A stretch of DNA of 64,000 nt from SZUA-35 sp963781035 (GTDB taxonomy: Bacteria > Actinomycetota > Acidimicrobiia > Acidimicrobiales > SZUA-35): positions 372,001-436,000 of the forward strand of contig CAWAEN010000004.1 in NCBI GenBank assembly GCA_963781035.1, written 5' to 3'. Positions 8,431 through 19,692 of this stretch are shown here, in pieces. Position 1 is the stretch's first letter. The number at the start of each line of letters is the position of its first letter. The notes under the pieces are model-generated. The model was not told the origin of the DNA. It saw only the letters and a list, made by a program, of their open reading frames with translations, and searched no databases. A program made the translations under genes and the position numbers.

Positions 8431-9083
8431 TGCGCTCGCCTGGAAAGATCCTGGCGGTGACCTCATCGACCGCAGTGGTCGGCGTCGCTGCCTCGGTCGA
8501 TGGCGGAATCGTCGCCTCCGAGCAGGTCGTGACCGATCGGCGCCACGCCGAGGAGCTGACGCCCATGATCGCCTCGGTCCTTGCCGCGGCCGGATGGAGT
8601 GTTGGTGAAGTCGACACCTTCGCCGTCGATGTCGGGCCCGGTCGGTTCACCGGGTTGCGAGTCGGGCTGGCCACCGTTCGCACCCTCGCCCTTGCAGTCG
8701 ATGCACCCGTGGTGGGGCTGACCAGCCTGGAGTTGCTCGCCGCCGAACACCCCGGTGCAGTCTGCGCAGTGATCGACGCGAGGCGCAACGAGGTGTTCCA
8801 GCAACGTTTCGTCGACGGCGCAGCGGCGGGCGAGGCGCTGGTCGGGCCGGCAGCCGAGATGGTGGCGCATGTCGTTGCCGGCGATCTCGTGGTCGGTGAC
8901 GGAGCCGATCGTTACGTCGATGTCTACGGGACGCATCGCAGCCTGGCCGGCCGCGACCCGCTCGCCACCACGCTGGCCCGGCTCGCAGCGTCACGCCCGG
9001 CCGTGCCAGGGCCCGAGGTCGAGCCGCTCTATCTGCGAGATGCCGATGTGCAGATCAACATCAAGACGAGGCACAACTCGTGA
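8430..9083 (+). CDS. tsaB: tRNA t6A synthesis scaffold TsaB
   Basis: A 217-residue actin-like ASKHA-fold protein, the inactive partner that dimerises with TsaD. ATG 8430 overlaps the tsaE stop by one base (TGATG). Family features: the N-terminal strand ILAVTSSTAVVGVA, HAEELTPMIASVLAAAG, and DVGPGRFTGLRVGLATV (about residues 69-85), the glycine-rich segment that defines TsaB. CAVIDARRNEVFQQ lies in the C-terminal half. Its stop overlaps the rimI start (GTGA), so the four genes look translationally coupled. Confidence 0.94.
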   Translation: MRSPGKILAVTSSTAVVGVAASVDGGIVASEQVVTDRRHAEELTPMIASVLAAAGWSVGEVDTFAVDVGPGRFTGLRVGLATVRTLALAVDAPVVGLTSLELLAAEHPGAVCAVIDARRNEVFQQRFVDGAAAGEALVGPAAEMVAHVVAGDLVVGDGADRYVDVYGTHRSLAGRDPLATTLARLAASRPAVPGPEVEPLYLRDADVQINIKTRHNS

Positions 9084-9608
9084 GCGCCTCGAGGCCGGTG
9101 GCGATCACCGTGCGCCAGATGGAGCGGGCCGACGTGGTGCCGGTGGCAGCTCTCGAAGCAGCCGTCAGCCCTGAGCCATGGTCGATTGCGCTGTTCGAAG
9201 GCGAGTTCGACGTTGCGCCGGACACTCGCCATTGGTTGGTGGCGGTGGCGTCTGGCAGCGATGAGATCCTTGGCTTCGTCGGGATGATGTTCGTCGGTGC
9301 AGCCGGTGAGGGGCATCTGATGAATGTCGCAGTGGCTGGCGAGCATCGGCGTCGTGGCATCGCCAGCGCTGCTCTGTTCGCACGCATTCGACCACGCCGC
9401 GGCCGAGGGTTTCGATGCGTTGACACTCGAGGTGCGTCGATCGAACGAGGCGGCCATCGAGCTGTACCGGAGCTTCGGTTTCGCTCCGGTCGGCACCAGA
9501 CGGGCCTACTACACGAACCCTGACGGCTCGAAGGAAGACGGTCTCATCATGTGGTTGCACGACAACCTCCGACGCAGCGCCGAGCGCCACGAATCGCGTC
9601 CGGCATGA
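9080..9608 (+). CDS. rimI: Ribosomal protein S18 alanine N-acetyltransferase RimI-like, one apparent frameshift
   Basis: GNAT acetyltransferase; with the break repaired it is 175 residues. The first frame runs to EHRRRGIAS (acetyl-CoA P-loop, R/QxxGxG/A pattern) and the rest continues in the +1 frame as HAFDHAAAEGFDALTLEVRRSNEAAIELYRSFGF, split here only to stay short: HAFDHAAAEGFDALTLEV, then RRSNEAAIELYRSFGF. The extra base is at about 9367-9368: agc-g-ctg reads as an agc/agg pair written together. Placement between tsaB and tsaD is the classic RimI location. GTG 9080 overlaps the tsaB stop. I treat the frameshift as a sequence error. Confidence 0.85.
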
Positions 9609-9626
9609 GACGCGAACAATCGACTG

Positions 9627-10610
9627 GTGCTCGCCATCGAGACCAGCTGTGATGAGACGTCGGTCGCTGTGGTGCGAGGTGGGTCCGAGGTCTTGTCGAA
9701 CGTCGTCTCGAGCCAGATCGAACTGCATGCCGGGTTCGGCGGCGTCGTCCCCGAAGTGGCGAGTCGGGCTCATCTCGAGATGCTCGAACCGGTGATCACG
9801 CAGGCGCTCCGGGAAGCGGGTGTGGCCGGCACCGACATCGATGCAGTGGCAGCCACCCACGGGCCGGGTCTCATCGGGGCGCTGCTGATCGGCGTGAGCT
9901 CGGCCAAGGCGTTGTCGCTGGCATGGGATGTCCCGTACGTCGGGGTCAACCACATGGAAGGGCACCTGTTCGCCACGTTCCTGGAGCGGCCAGACCTCGA
10001 GCCTCCGCTGGTGGTGCTGTTGGTGTCAGGTGGCCACACGATGATCGTGCATCTCGAAGCGCTCGGCCGCTACCGCATCCTCGGTTCGACGATCGATGAC
10101 GCCGCCGGCGAAGCGTTCGACAAGGTGGCTCGCTATCTCGGGCTCGGCTACCCGGGAGGGCCGGTGGTCGACAGACTGGCGAGGGAAGGCGATCGCGATG
10201 CGATCCGGTTCCCTCGGGGTCTGATGGACGACGGTCTCGACTTCTCGTTCAGCGGGATGAAGACGTCGGTGATCAACTACGTGCGCAAGAACCGGGATGC
10301 GGACAACGCCGACCTCTGCGCCGGTTTCCAGGAAGCGGTGGTCGATGTGTTGGTGGCCAAGACGATGCGGGCGGCCGAGCAGGTCGGGGCCAATGGCGTG
10401 TGTCTCGGCGGGGGAGTGGCAGCGAATTCCCGGCTGCGGGAGCGGTTCGCCGAGGAAGCAGCCGTCCGTGGTTTCGACTGTCTGGTCCCGAGTCGTGAGT
10501 ACTGCACCGACAACGCAGCGATGATCGCCGCTGCTGCTCATTGGCGACTCGACGCCGACGGCCCCACCTCCCTCGACGACGGCGCCCACCCCAACCTGCG
10601 TCTGGCCTGA
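9627..10610 (+). CDS. tsaD: tRNA N6-threonylcarbamoyltransferase TsaD
   Basis: A 327-residue catalytic subunit of t6A synthesis. AIETSCDETSVAVV is the N-terminal phosphate loop; HMEGHLFA (about residues 111-118) supplies the metal-binding histidines; VSGGHTMIV, SFSGMKTSV and the ASKHA-type GGGVAANSRLRE (about 262-273) follow, and CTDNAAMIA holds the C-terminal metal aspartate. GTG 9627 is the only start giving the normal N-terminus. It lies 18 bases after rimI. Ends the operon; a convergent HAD gene follows. Confidence 0.96.
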   Translation: MLAIETSCDETSVAVVRGGSEVLSNVVSSQIELHAGFGGVVPEVASRAHLEMLEPVITQALREAGVAGTDIDAVAATHGPGLIGALLIGVSSAKALSLAWDVPYVGVNHMEGHLFATFLERPDLEPPLVVLLVSGGHTMIVHLEALGRYRILGSTIDDAAGEAFDKVARYLGLGYPGGPVVDRLAREGDRDAIRFPRGLMDDGLDFSFSGMKTSVINYVRKNRDADNADLCAGFQEAVVDVLVAKTMRAAEQVGANGVCLGGGVAANSRLRERFAEEAAVRGFDCLVPSREYCTDNAAMIAAAAHWRLDADGPTSLDDGAHPNLRLA

Positions 10611-10640
10611 CCCCGCTGACGCGCGGCATCGGGTGGCGGC

Positions 10641-11372
10641 TCAGCGGCCCAGGGCTTGATTCAGGGCGGCGAGATCGGGCAAGCGGGCGTGGCCGTACTC
10701 GGCGTGGTGGTCGAACGGGTCGAGCTGGACCGACTGCATTCCGGCTGCGGTCGCACCGACGATGTCGGCGTGCACCGTGTCGCCCACGTACACCACGCGG
10801 TCGGCAGGTACGCCGAGCGCATGCAGCGCCGGTGCCATGATCGCCGGATGGGGCTTGGCCACACCGACCAGCGAACTGTCGATGATGGCCGCCACCCGCG
10901 GCAGGTCGACCAGGTCGTTCACCCAACAGACGCCGTGGTTCTTCATCTGCTCCGGTGCGGCGCCGCTGTTGTTCGACACGATTGCGAGGGGTAGTCCGGA
11001 TGCATGCAGCGCATGGAACGCGGCGACGTTCTCCTCGTGCAGCCAGTTCCACTCCCGCCGGTCCACCCCGGCCCGGAAGGCGTCGTACTGCGACTCGACC
11101 AGACCGAGTGAGGCTCCGTACGCATTGTCGTAGGAGTGCCAGAACGTCGGATCGTGCTCGAGCGTCGGTCGGATGATGGCCGACAAGGCCGCCACTCCGG
11201 CGTGGTGCGCCCTGCGGTATTCACGGAGATCACCTGGCCGTTCGACACCGAGATCGTCGAGCACGCCCGCCACCTGATCGTGGTGGGGATAGAGAAACAC
11301 GCCGCCGATGTCGAACACGGCTGCCTCGACGGTGCTGGGTTCGAACACGGCGGTGATCTCGGGTGAAGTCAT
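10641..11372 (-). CDS. HAD superfamily hydrolase (subfamily IA)
   Basis: A 243-residue haloacid-dehalogenase-type hydrolase. Motif I is AVFDIGGV with the nucleophile Asp, but the usual second Asp two residues later is Gly, as in the dehalogenase/epoxide-hydrolase branch. Motif II is AIVSNNSGA, motif III the Lys in GVAKPHPAIM, motif IV VYVGDTVHADIVGA. A helical cap (about 30-110) with LEHDPTFWHSYDNAYG sits between I and II. Substrate not predictable. Convergent with tsaD and divergent from terC, so a single-gene unit. Confidence 0.86.
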   Translation of the reverse strand: MTSPEITAVFEPSTVEAAVFDIGGVFLYPHHDQVAGVLDDLGVERPGDLREYRRAHHAGVAALSAIIRPTLEHDPTFWHSYDNAYGASLGLVESQYDAFRAGVDRREWNWLHEENVAAFHALHASGLPLAIVSNNSGAAPEQMKNHGVCWVNDLVDLPRVAAIIDSSLVGVAKPHPAIMAPALHALGVPADRVVYVGDTVHADIVGATAAGMQSVQLDPFDHHAEYGHARLPDLAALNQALGR

Positions 11373-11410
11373 ACGATTCGAACGTACCGGATTGGGGCAG
11401 ACTGTCGCCC

Positions 11411-12461
11411 ATGGTTTCTGCTCTCTTCGCCGCCGAGGCGTCGTCCCGCGACAACTTCGTCGACCTGGAGGTCTCCACCGCGTGGTGGGTCGGTCTGGCC
11501 GTCACGATTCTGATCATGCTGGCCATCGATCTGTACCGGCACCGCGATGATCATGAGCCCAGCCCTCGCGAAGCCACGATCGAGACGCTCGGCTGGATCT
11601 CGGTCGGTCTGCTGTTCAGCGTGGTGGTCCTGTTCGGTTTCGGCGACGACGGCGGCGCCGCCTGGGGCGAGTACATCAGCGGCTATCTCATCGAGAAGTC
11701 ACTCAGCATCGACAACGTGTTCGTCTGGGCGATCCTCTTCTCGACCATGAAGATCCCGCTGAAGTATCAGCACCGAGTGCTGTTCTGGGGCATCTTCGGC
11801 GCTCTCGTCCTGCGCCTGATCTTCATCCTCGTCGGCAGCGCCCTGATCGCCGCCTTCTCCTGGTTGCTCGTCGTGTTCGGTGCGTTCCTGGTGTTCACTG
11901 GGCTCAAGATCATTCGCCACCGCGAAGACGAGGGCGAGCACACCTCGACCGTCGGGCTCGGGCTGCTGAAGCGGTTCATGCCGGTCACCGACGAGCTCGA
12001 CGGACACAACTTCTTCACCGTCCAGAACGGCAGACGGGCAGCGACTCCGCTCTTCGCAGCCCTGGTCGTCGTCGAGTTCACCGACGTGATCTTCGCCCTC
12101 GACTCGGTTCCCGCCGTCCTGGCCGTTTCGAACGAGCCCTTCATCGTGTTCGCCTCGAACGCCTTCGCCATTCTCGGACTCCGGGCGATGTACTTCCTGC
12201 TGGCCAACGCCCGCGAGCGGTTCCACTACCTCTCTCACGCCCTCGGTGGCATCCTGATCTTCGTCGGCATCAAGATGGCTGCGAGCCACTGGTACCACCT
12301 CAACACCTACGTGAGCCTCGGCGGCGATTCTCGTGATGCTGGTGGCCGCCGTGCTCTTCTCGGAGCGCAAGGCCCGCCAGATGGGCGTCACCGGTCGAGA
12401 GCTCGCCGAGCCAACACGATCACTGACGACATTCGCTGATCAGCTCGCGAAAATTTGCTGA
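11411..12461 (+). CDS. TerC family integral membrane protein, one apparent frameshift
   Basis: TerC-type membrane protein (tellurite-resistance/metal-export family, YkoY/Alx relatives), 349 residues after repair, about nine membrane spans. Diagnostic segments: EKSLSIDNVFVWAILFS (about residues 96-112), VVVEFTDVIFALDSVPA and IKMAASHWYHLNTYVSL. After VSL the frame shifts: an extra base at 12319-12320 (ctc/ctg written as ctcg); the new frame gives ILVMLVAAVLFSERKARQ, a normal last helix, and stops at 12459-12461. Without the repair the end is an Arg-rich non-membrane tail. Family members export Mn2+ or Ca2+ in some bacteria; ion here unknown. Confidence 0.88.
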
Positions 12462-12500
12462 GATTCCATGTTGGCCTCGACCGCGACGAGCGTCTTAGTC

Positions 12501-12527
12501 TTAGCACTCGTCCATTGAGAGTGCTAA
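12501..12527 (+). promoter_or_regulatory. CIRCE operator (HrcA site) upstream of groESL
   Basis: Exact CIRCE: TTAGCACTC, nine bases, GAGTGCTAA. It lies 21 bases upstream of the groES start codon and is the binding site for the heat-shock repressor HrcA, so groES-groEL should be induced on heat shock by HrcA release. The hrcA gene is not in the window. Confidence 0.97.
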
Positions 12528-12547
12528 CGCCCGGAGGGCACCAACGC

Positions 12548-12835
12548 ATGAACCTGCAACCACTCGAGGATCGGATTGTCATCCGTCCCAAAGATGCCGA
12601 GGCCACCACGGCCAGCGGTCTGGTCATCCCCGACACCGCCAAGGAGAAGCCCCAGCAGGGTGAAGTCCTGGCCGTCGGCGCCGGTCGCCGAGGCGACAAC
12701 GGCGACCTCATCCCCATGGATGTCTCCGTCGGCGACGTCGTCGTCTACTCCAAGTACGGAGGCACCGAGATCGCCAGCAACGGCGAAGACCTGCTCATCC
12801 TCAACGCTCGCGACGTGCTCGCGATCGTGAAGTAA
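12548..12835 (+). CDS. groES: Co-chaperonin GroES
   Basis: A 95-residue GroES, the heptameric lid of the GroEL folding chamber. ATG 12548 is preceded by a GGAGGG ribosome site and starts MNLQPLEDRIVIRPKDAE; the mobile loop is TTASGLVIPDTAKEKPQ and the C-terminal YGGTEIASNGEDLLIL is typical. Only 10 bases separate it from groEL. Controlled by the CIRCE site immediately upstream. Confidence 0.98.
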   Translation: MNLQPLEDRIVIRPKDAEATTASGLVIPDTAKEKPQQGEVLAVGAGRRGDNGDLIPMDVSVGDVVVYSKYGGTEIASNGEDLLILNARDVLAIVK

Positions 12836-12845
12836 GGAAGCCCAC

Positions 12846-14483
<1,638 letters not shown>

Positions 14484-14502
14484 TCCAGGTTCAACCGCGA
14501 AG

Positions 14503-14541
14503 AAGGCCGGGCCCGGAAACGGGCCCGGCCTTTCTCGTTTT
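14503..14541 (+). terminator. Intrinsic terminator after groEL
   Basis: A 13-pair GC-rich stem (AAGGCCGGGCCCG with its exact complement), GAAA tetraloop, then a T-rich run (TTTCTCGTTTT). Lies 19 bases after the groEL stop. It probably serves the opposing surface-protein gene, which ends 31 bases further on, only weakly since the T tract is on the groEL side. Confidence 0.93.
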
Positions 14542-14572
14542 CATCGGCGCCGGTGGCGCTTCAGCTGTGGCG

Positions 14573-17500
14573 TCAGCTGGTTTCTGTCAGGCGCTGGTAC
14601 TCCGCCGACTCGGCAAAGACCACCACCATCGAGCTGCGGGTGATTCGCCCGCTGCTGAGCATGTCGAGCCAGAAGACCCGACCGCCGGCGTCAGGCGTGC
14701 GGTTCATGAGCTCGCCGTAGACGAAGTCGACCCATTCCTCATCGGTGTCTTCGATGATTCGGTTGCCGAAGGTCGTCCGGAACTCGACCGAGTCTGCGAA
14801 CATCTCGATCATCCGTGCGAGCGTCATTCCGCTCTCGCGCTGCCCGGCCCAGTAGCCGAAGCCACCGGCGTCGGGCAGACGGCCCAGCATTGCCGAGTAG
14901 ATTCGAACGACCTGACCATCGATGCCGGTGGAACCGGCGTACGGGTTGACGGGAGCCGTCACGTTCACTGCGACCGAGACGGCAACGGTGCCGCCCTTGC
15001 CGTCAGTCAAGGTGAGGCTGACAGTGTCAGCACCGACGTAGCCGGCAGCCGCCGTGTAGGTCACGGCCTGGGCACCGCTCTTGGCGGCGCTGCCATTCGT
15101 GGCAGTTGCCGACCCGACCAGGACCGAGAGCACGTCGCCGTCGATGTCGACGCCGCAAGGCGCAACATTGATGACGATCGGCTTGCCGCTCTCAGCCGCG
15201 ATCCCGGTACACGTTTGTGCCGTCGGTGTGTCGTTCACGGCGGTGATGGTGACGTCGACGGTTGCCTCGGCTGAGGCGTCGTCGGTGTCGGTGGTCGTGA
15301 CCGTGAAGGAGTCGGTCGCCGTTGTAGTTGGCGGCGGGGGTGTAGATGACGTTGCTGCCATCGATGACGGCGGTTCCGTTGGTGGGACCGTCGCCGATCT
15401 GGATGGTGGAGGTTTCGTCTTCGATGTCGCTGAAGGTCATCGGGATGGAGACGGCTTCGTCTTCATCGGTGGTGGCTTCAGTGTCGTCGATGGTGGGTGT
15501 GTCGTTCACGGGGTTGATGGTGACGTCGACGGTTGCCTCGGCTGAGGCGTCGTCGGTGTCGGTGGTCGTGACCGTGAAGGAGTCGGTCGCCGTTGTAGTT
15601 GGCGGCGGGGGTGTAGATGACGTTGCTGCCATCGATGACGGCGGTTCCGTTGGTGGGACCGTCGCCGATCTCGATGGTGGAGGTTTCGTCTTCGATGTCG
15701 CTGAAGGTCATCGGGATGGAGACGGCTTCGTCTTCATCGGTGGTGGCTTCAGTGTCGTCGATGGTGGGTGTGTCGTTCACGGGGTTGATGGTGACGTCGA
15801 CGGTTGCCTCGGCTGAGGCGTCGTCGGTGTCGGTGGTCGTGACCGTGAAGGAGTCGTCGCCGTTGTAGTTGGCGGCGGGGGTGTAGATGACGTTGCTGCC
15901 ATCGATGACGGCGGTTCCGTTGGTGGGACCGTCGCCGATCTGGATGGTGGAGGTTTCGTCTTCGATGTCGCTGAAGGTCATCGGGATGGAGACGGCTTCG
16001 TCTTCATCGGTGGTGGCTTCAGTGTCGTCGATGGTGGGTGTGTCGTTCACGGGGTTGATGGTGACGTCGACGGTTGCCTCGGCTGAGGCGTCGTCGGTGT
16101 CGGTGGTCGTGACCGTGAAGGAGTCGGTGCCGTTGTAGTTGGCGGCGGGGGTGTAGATGACGTTGCTGCCATCGATGACGGCGGTTCCGTTGGTGGGACC
16201 GTCGCCGATCTCGATGGTGGAGGTTTCGTCTTCGATGTCGCTGAAGGTCATCGGGATGGAGACGGCTTCGTCTTCATCGGTGGTGGCTTCAGTGTCGTCG
16301 ATGGTGGGTGTGTCGTTCACGGGGTTGATGGTGACGTCGACGGTTGCCTCGGCTGAGGCGTCGTCGGTGTCGGTGGTCGTGACCGTGAAGGAGTCGGTCG
16401 CCGTTGTAGTTGGCGGCGGGGGTGTAGATGACGTTGCTGCCATCGATGACGGCGGTTCCGTTGGTGGGACCGTCGCCGATCTGGATGGTGGAGGTTTCGT
16501 CTTCGATGTCGCTGAAGGTCATCGGGATGGAGACGGCTTCGTCTTCATCGGTGGTGGCTTCAGTGTCGTCGATGGTGGGTGTGTCGTTCACGGGGGTGAT
16601 CTCGATCGAGACCAGACCCTCGCCGACGAGCTCGTCGTCATCAGTCACGAGCACCGAGATTTCGGCCGTACCGACCCAGTTGGTCGGCGGAGTGAAGGTG
16701 AGCGTGGTGCCGACGAGGGTCACCGTGTCCTCAGCGTCGGAGCCTGGAATCGTGACATCGCCGATCGAAACGTCGAGTGTGATGTTGTCCGGGTCGACGT
16801 CATCGACGGTGAGTTCGACGACAACGGCGTTGTCCTCCAAACCTGACGTCGACACGTCCTCGATCGTCGGCTCATCGGCGACCGGAGAAATCGTGAGATT
16901 CACGCTGGCCACGGAAAGCGATGTGCCGTCGTATGCGTAGTAGACGAAGGAGTCAGCGCCGAACACGTTCGCGTTCGGGGTGTAGAGCACCTCGCCGGCC
17001 GACGATCTCGGTGGTTCCGAGCTCGGCCGATCCAACGGACCAGATGGAGAGCACGTCGCCATCGATGTCGGTGTCGTTGTCGAGCACATCGATGCTGACC
17101 GGAATGTCTTCATCGGTGGTGATGCCGCTGTCGGTGTTGGCATCGGGGCGGTCGTTGAACGGGGTGACGGTCACGGTCACGGTGGCCGTTGCGGTCTCGC
17201 AAACACCGCATTCGACCTCGCTGACACCGGATGCGTCGTATTCGATGGCGCCCGACGGCTCGATCACGTAGGTGAAGACGAGCTCACCGTGGAAGTCGGG
17301 ATCGGGCTCGACTCGAATCCGGTTTCCGGCGATGGCCGTGAACCCGTCGGCCGGTTGCTCGACGGAGACGATCCTGAGATCGAATCCGTCGACGTCGAGG
17401 TCGTTGTCGAGTACCGAGACGTAGACCACAGAGTCTTCGCGAACTTCGTCGACGTCGTCACCGGCCGTGGTCGGATCGGGTTGGGCAACGACCGTGACGA

Positions 17501-19483
17501 AGACGGTGACGGCTTCCGATGACAGCGCCGGCTCGGTGCTGCTCTCGATTGCCTGGTAGGTGAAGCTGAAGGTGCCGAAGTAGTTCTCGGCCGGAGTGAA
17601 GAGCAGGCCGGCGGCATCTGCGGTGAGCGTGCCCTGGCCGGATCGGTCATCGATGCTGTCGAGATCGACCGAGAGTTCGTCACCATCGACGTCGCTGTCG
17701 TTCGACAGAACGGGCAACACGGTGGGGGTGTCTTCGAGAACGAGGACCGAGGTCTCCTCGTTGAAATCCGCGTCGTTCTGGCTCTCGTTCGTGTAGTCGT
17801 CGCCGGTCGCAACCGGCGCGTCGTTCTCGGGAGCAATGTTCACGGTGATCGTGACGGTGACTTCGTCACCGGTGGTGCCGTCCGAGATCTCGACGGTGAA
17901 GGTGTCTTGGCCGTTCTCGTTCGAATCGGGTGTGTAGACGAGCGTCATCACACCTTCGACGTCGACGAGGGCGGCGGTTCCCTTGGTGGGGTTCACGCCG
18001 TCGACATTCACGCCGTCATGCCGATTGCGCTGAGGACGAGCGTGTCGCCGTCACCGTCGGTCTGGCCGGGGGTCAGAACGGCGATGGTGGTCTGGTCGTC
18101 GTCTTCGTCGAGTGGGACGGTGACGGGGCTGACGGTGAATGCATCGTCGTCGACGTTCGTGACTGCGAGGAACACGGTGGCGGTGGATCCACCGTTGAGT
18201 GCGTAGGTGAAGCTGATGTCGGCGAGGTCGTCGCCAACGTGGGTGAAGAGGATCTTGCCGTCGTCGTCGCCGCCGTCATCGATGACGGTGGCAGTGTGGC
18301 CGGCCGGGGGATTGGTCGACACAACCGCGAGGTCTCCGCCGTCTGGGTTCGTGTCGTTGGCGAGGACGTCGAGGATCACAAATCCTTCCTCGTCCACGGT
18401 CGCGAACGGCGTCTCTGCGGTGCCGTCGTCTTCCGCTCCGGGAAGGTCGTCGAGCGGGTTGATCGTGAGGTACACCGTGGCGGTGTTGCCTCCGACGACG
18501 CCGTAGGTGAAGCTGTCGGTGAGCGTGTCGCTCCCGTCATGGGTGTAGTAGATCGTGGTGCCGTCGAAAGCGAGTTCTGCGGTGCCGTTCGTCGGCTGGT
18601 TCGTCGGATCCGTGATCGATTCGGCATCGATGACAACGGTCTCGACGTCGTTGTCGTAGTCGTTGGTGAGAACGGAGAGGAACACTGAGTCGCCCTCGTC
18701 GACCGCTGCGAACGGCGTCTCTGCGGTGCCGTCGTCCACTGCAACCGGTGCGTCGTCGACAGCGGTGATCGTGATTTCCACCGTCGCAGGTGGGGACTGG
18801 TTGCCATCGACGTCGGCGATCACGTACGTGAAGCTGTCGGTCGTGGCCGTGTCCGAGGTCGGTTCATAGGTGAGGGAGGCAGGTGTGCCGGGCTCGCCGA
18901 CGACCGCAGGTGTGTACGTGACGGTGCCGGCGACATCGGTCGTGTCGACGCTGAAGATCGCGAACGCATCGCCGTCGACATCGCGGTCGTTGCTGAGGAT
19001 GTCGGCGAGAATGTCGATCGCCGGGCCGTTCTCGACGAGTTCGCCGGTCAAAGGCAGGACATCGTTGAAGGCTTCAGGATTGTCCGGTGATCCCGTGATG
19101 AGGACGTCGACCGTCTCGGTCTCCGTCGTGCCATCCTGGGTCACGGTGTAGGTGAAGGCGTCGGTCCCGAAGGCATCCGGATCGGGGGTGTACGTCAGCT
19201 TCACGATCTTGCCGCTGATGACGACTTCACCGACGGTGCCCTTCGTGCCCTGGGTGTAGCTGTCGATGACAGGCTTCTTGCCGTCGAGGCCGTCCTTGTC
19301 GTTCAACAAGACGTTGAGAAGGTTTTCGTCCTCGAGTTCGCTGTCCTCGGCAACGGTGAACTCGTCCGGTTCGGCAATGCCGCCCGGCTCTGCACTCGCG
19401 GCGATTGGTGTCGCCATGGTCGTGGCAGCGACCAGGCCGGCTGCAAGAGCCCGTCCCAACCAGCTCTTCTGGATACCCAACAT
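14573..19483 (-). CDS. Giant secreted Ig/cadherin-like repeat protein with C-terminal DUF4214; five apparent frameshifts
   Basis: With five single-base breaks repaired this is one protein of about 1635 residues. It starts with a signal peptide (basic MLGIQKSWLGR, hydrophobic ALAAGLVAATTMATP, then ASAEPGG), followed by a long series of Ig-like/cadherin-like modules of the VCBS/Big_9 type (patterns such as DEDEAVSIP, VNDTPTIDDTE, YTPAANYNG, DSFTVTTTD) and ends with a DUF4214 domain (GRLPDAGGFGYWAGQ, NRTPDAGGRVFWLDM). Break sites: a missing base near 18012, extra bases near 17000, 16396, 15586 and 15316. Corrected length is a whole number of codons. Secreted and Ca2+-binding adhesin or surface-layer role is inferred from Asp-rich loops. 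Contains five near-identical 90-residue modules (15228-16580). Confidence 0.85.
15228..16580 (-). repeat. Five tandem 270-271 bp repeats in the surface-protein gene
   Basis: Successive copies of the same anchor (GTGTCGTTCAC) start at 15228, 15499, 15770, 16040, 16310 and 16581, spacings 271, 271, 270, 270, 271. Each unit codes one 90-residue Ig-like module and differs from the next at only a few bases. The units alternate between Gln and Glu in TIQIGDG/TIEIGDG, so a two-unit (540 bp) block appears to have been duplicated. The 271-base units carry an extra base in the codons for NG-D-S, breaking the frame. Confidence 0.95.
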
Positions 19484-19527
19484 CTTCGTCCTATCCAGTC
19501 CGGCCCCTATTTGAGGCAGGACAGGTG

Positions 19528-19584
19528 GGACTTCGGCCCAGCAACGGCCGAAATGAGCGTTGGTCCCAGAAGGGGCCGAAGTCC
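19528..19584. repeat. Inverted repeat in the leader of the giant surface-protein gene
   Basis: Perfect 12-base arms GGACTTCGGCCC and GGGCCGAAGTCC separated by 33 bases, inside the 209-base gap between the leftward surface-protein gene and the rightward DinB-like gene. On the minus strand it lies 45-101 bases upstream of the surface-protein ATG and would form a strong hairpin in its 5' leader. A second, smaller pairing (AACG/CGTT) is possible in the loop. No known riboswitch class recognised. Confidence 0.6.
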
Positions 19585-19692
19585 TGCTGGTCGTTCAGCG
19601 AGCAGGATGCCGTGATCGCCATCGACCATCGCCGCTGCTGGAGCCGTCAGCACCGCCCTTCTCGCTTTGGAACTAGGTTGCGGTGCAGGATC

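Noticed and set aside
15228..16580. CRISPR-like array
   Set aside because: The repeats are 270 bp, coding and contiguous with no spacers; no cas genes nearby.
14500..19500. Plus-strand Val/Ser-rich open frames over the repeat region
   Set aside because: They are reverse-complement shadows of the Ig-like repeats, repeating at the same 270-bp period, without starts or ribosome sites.
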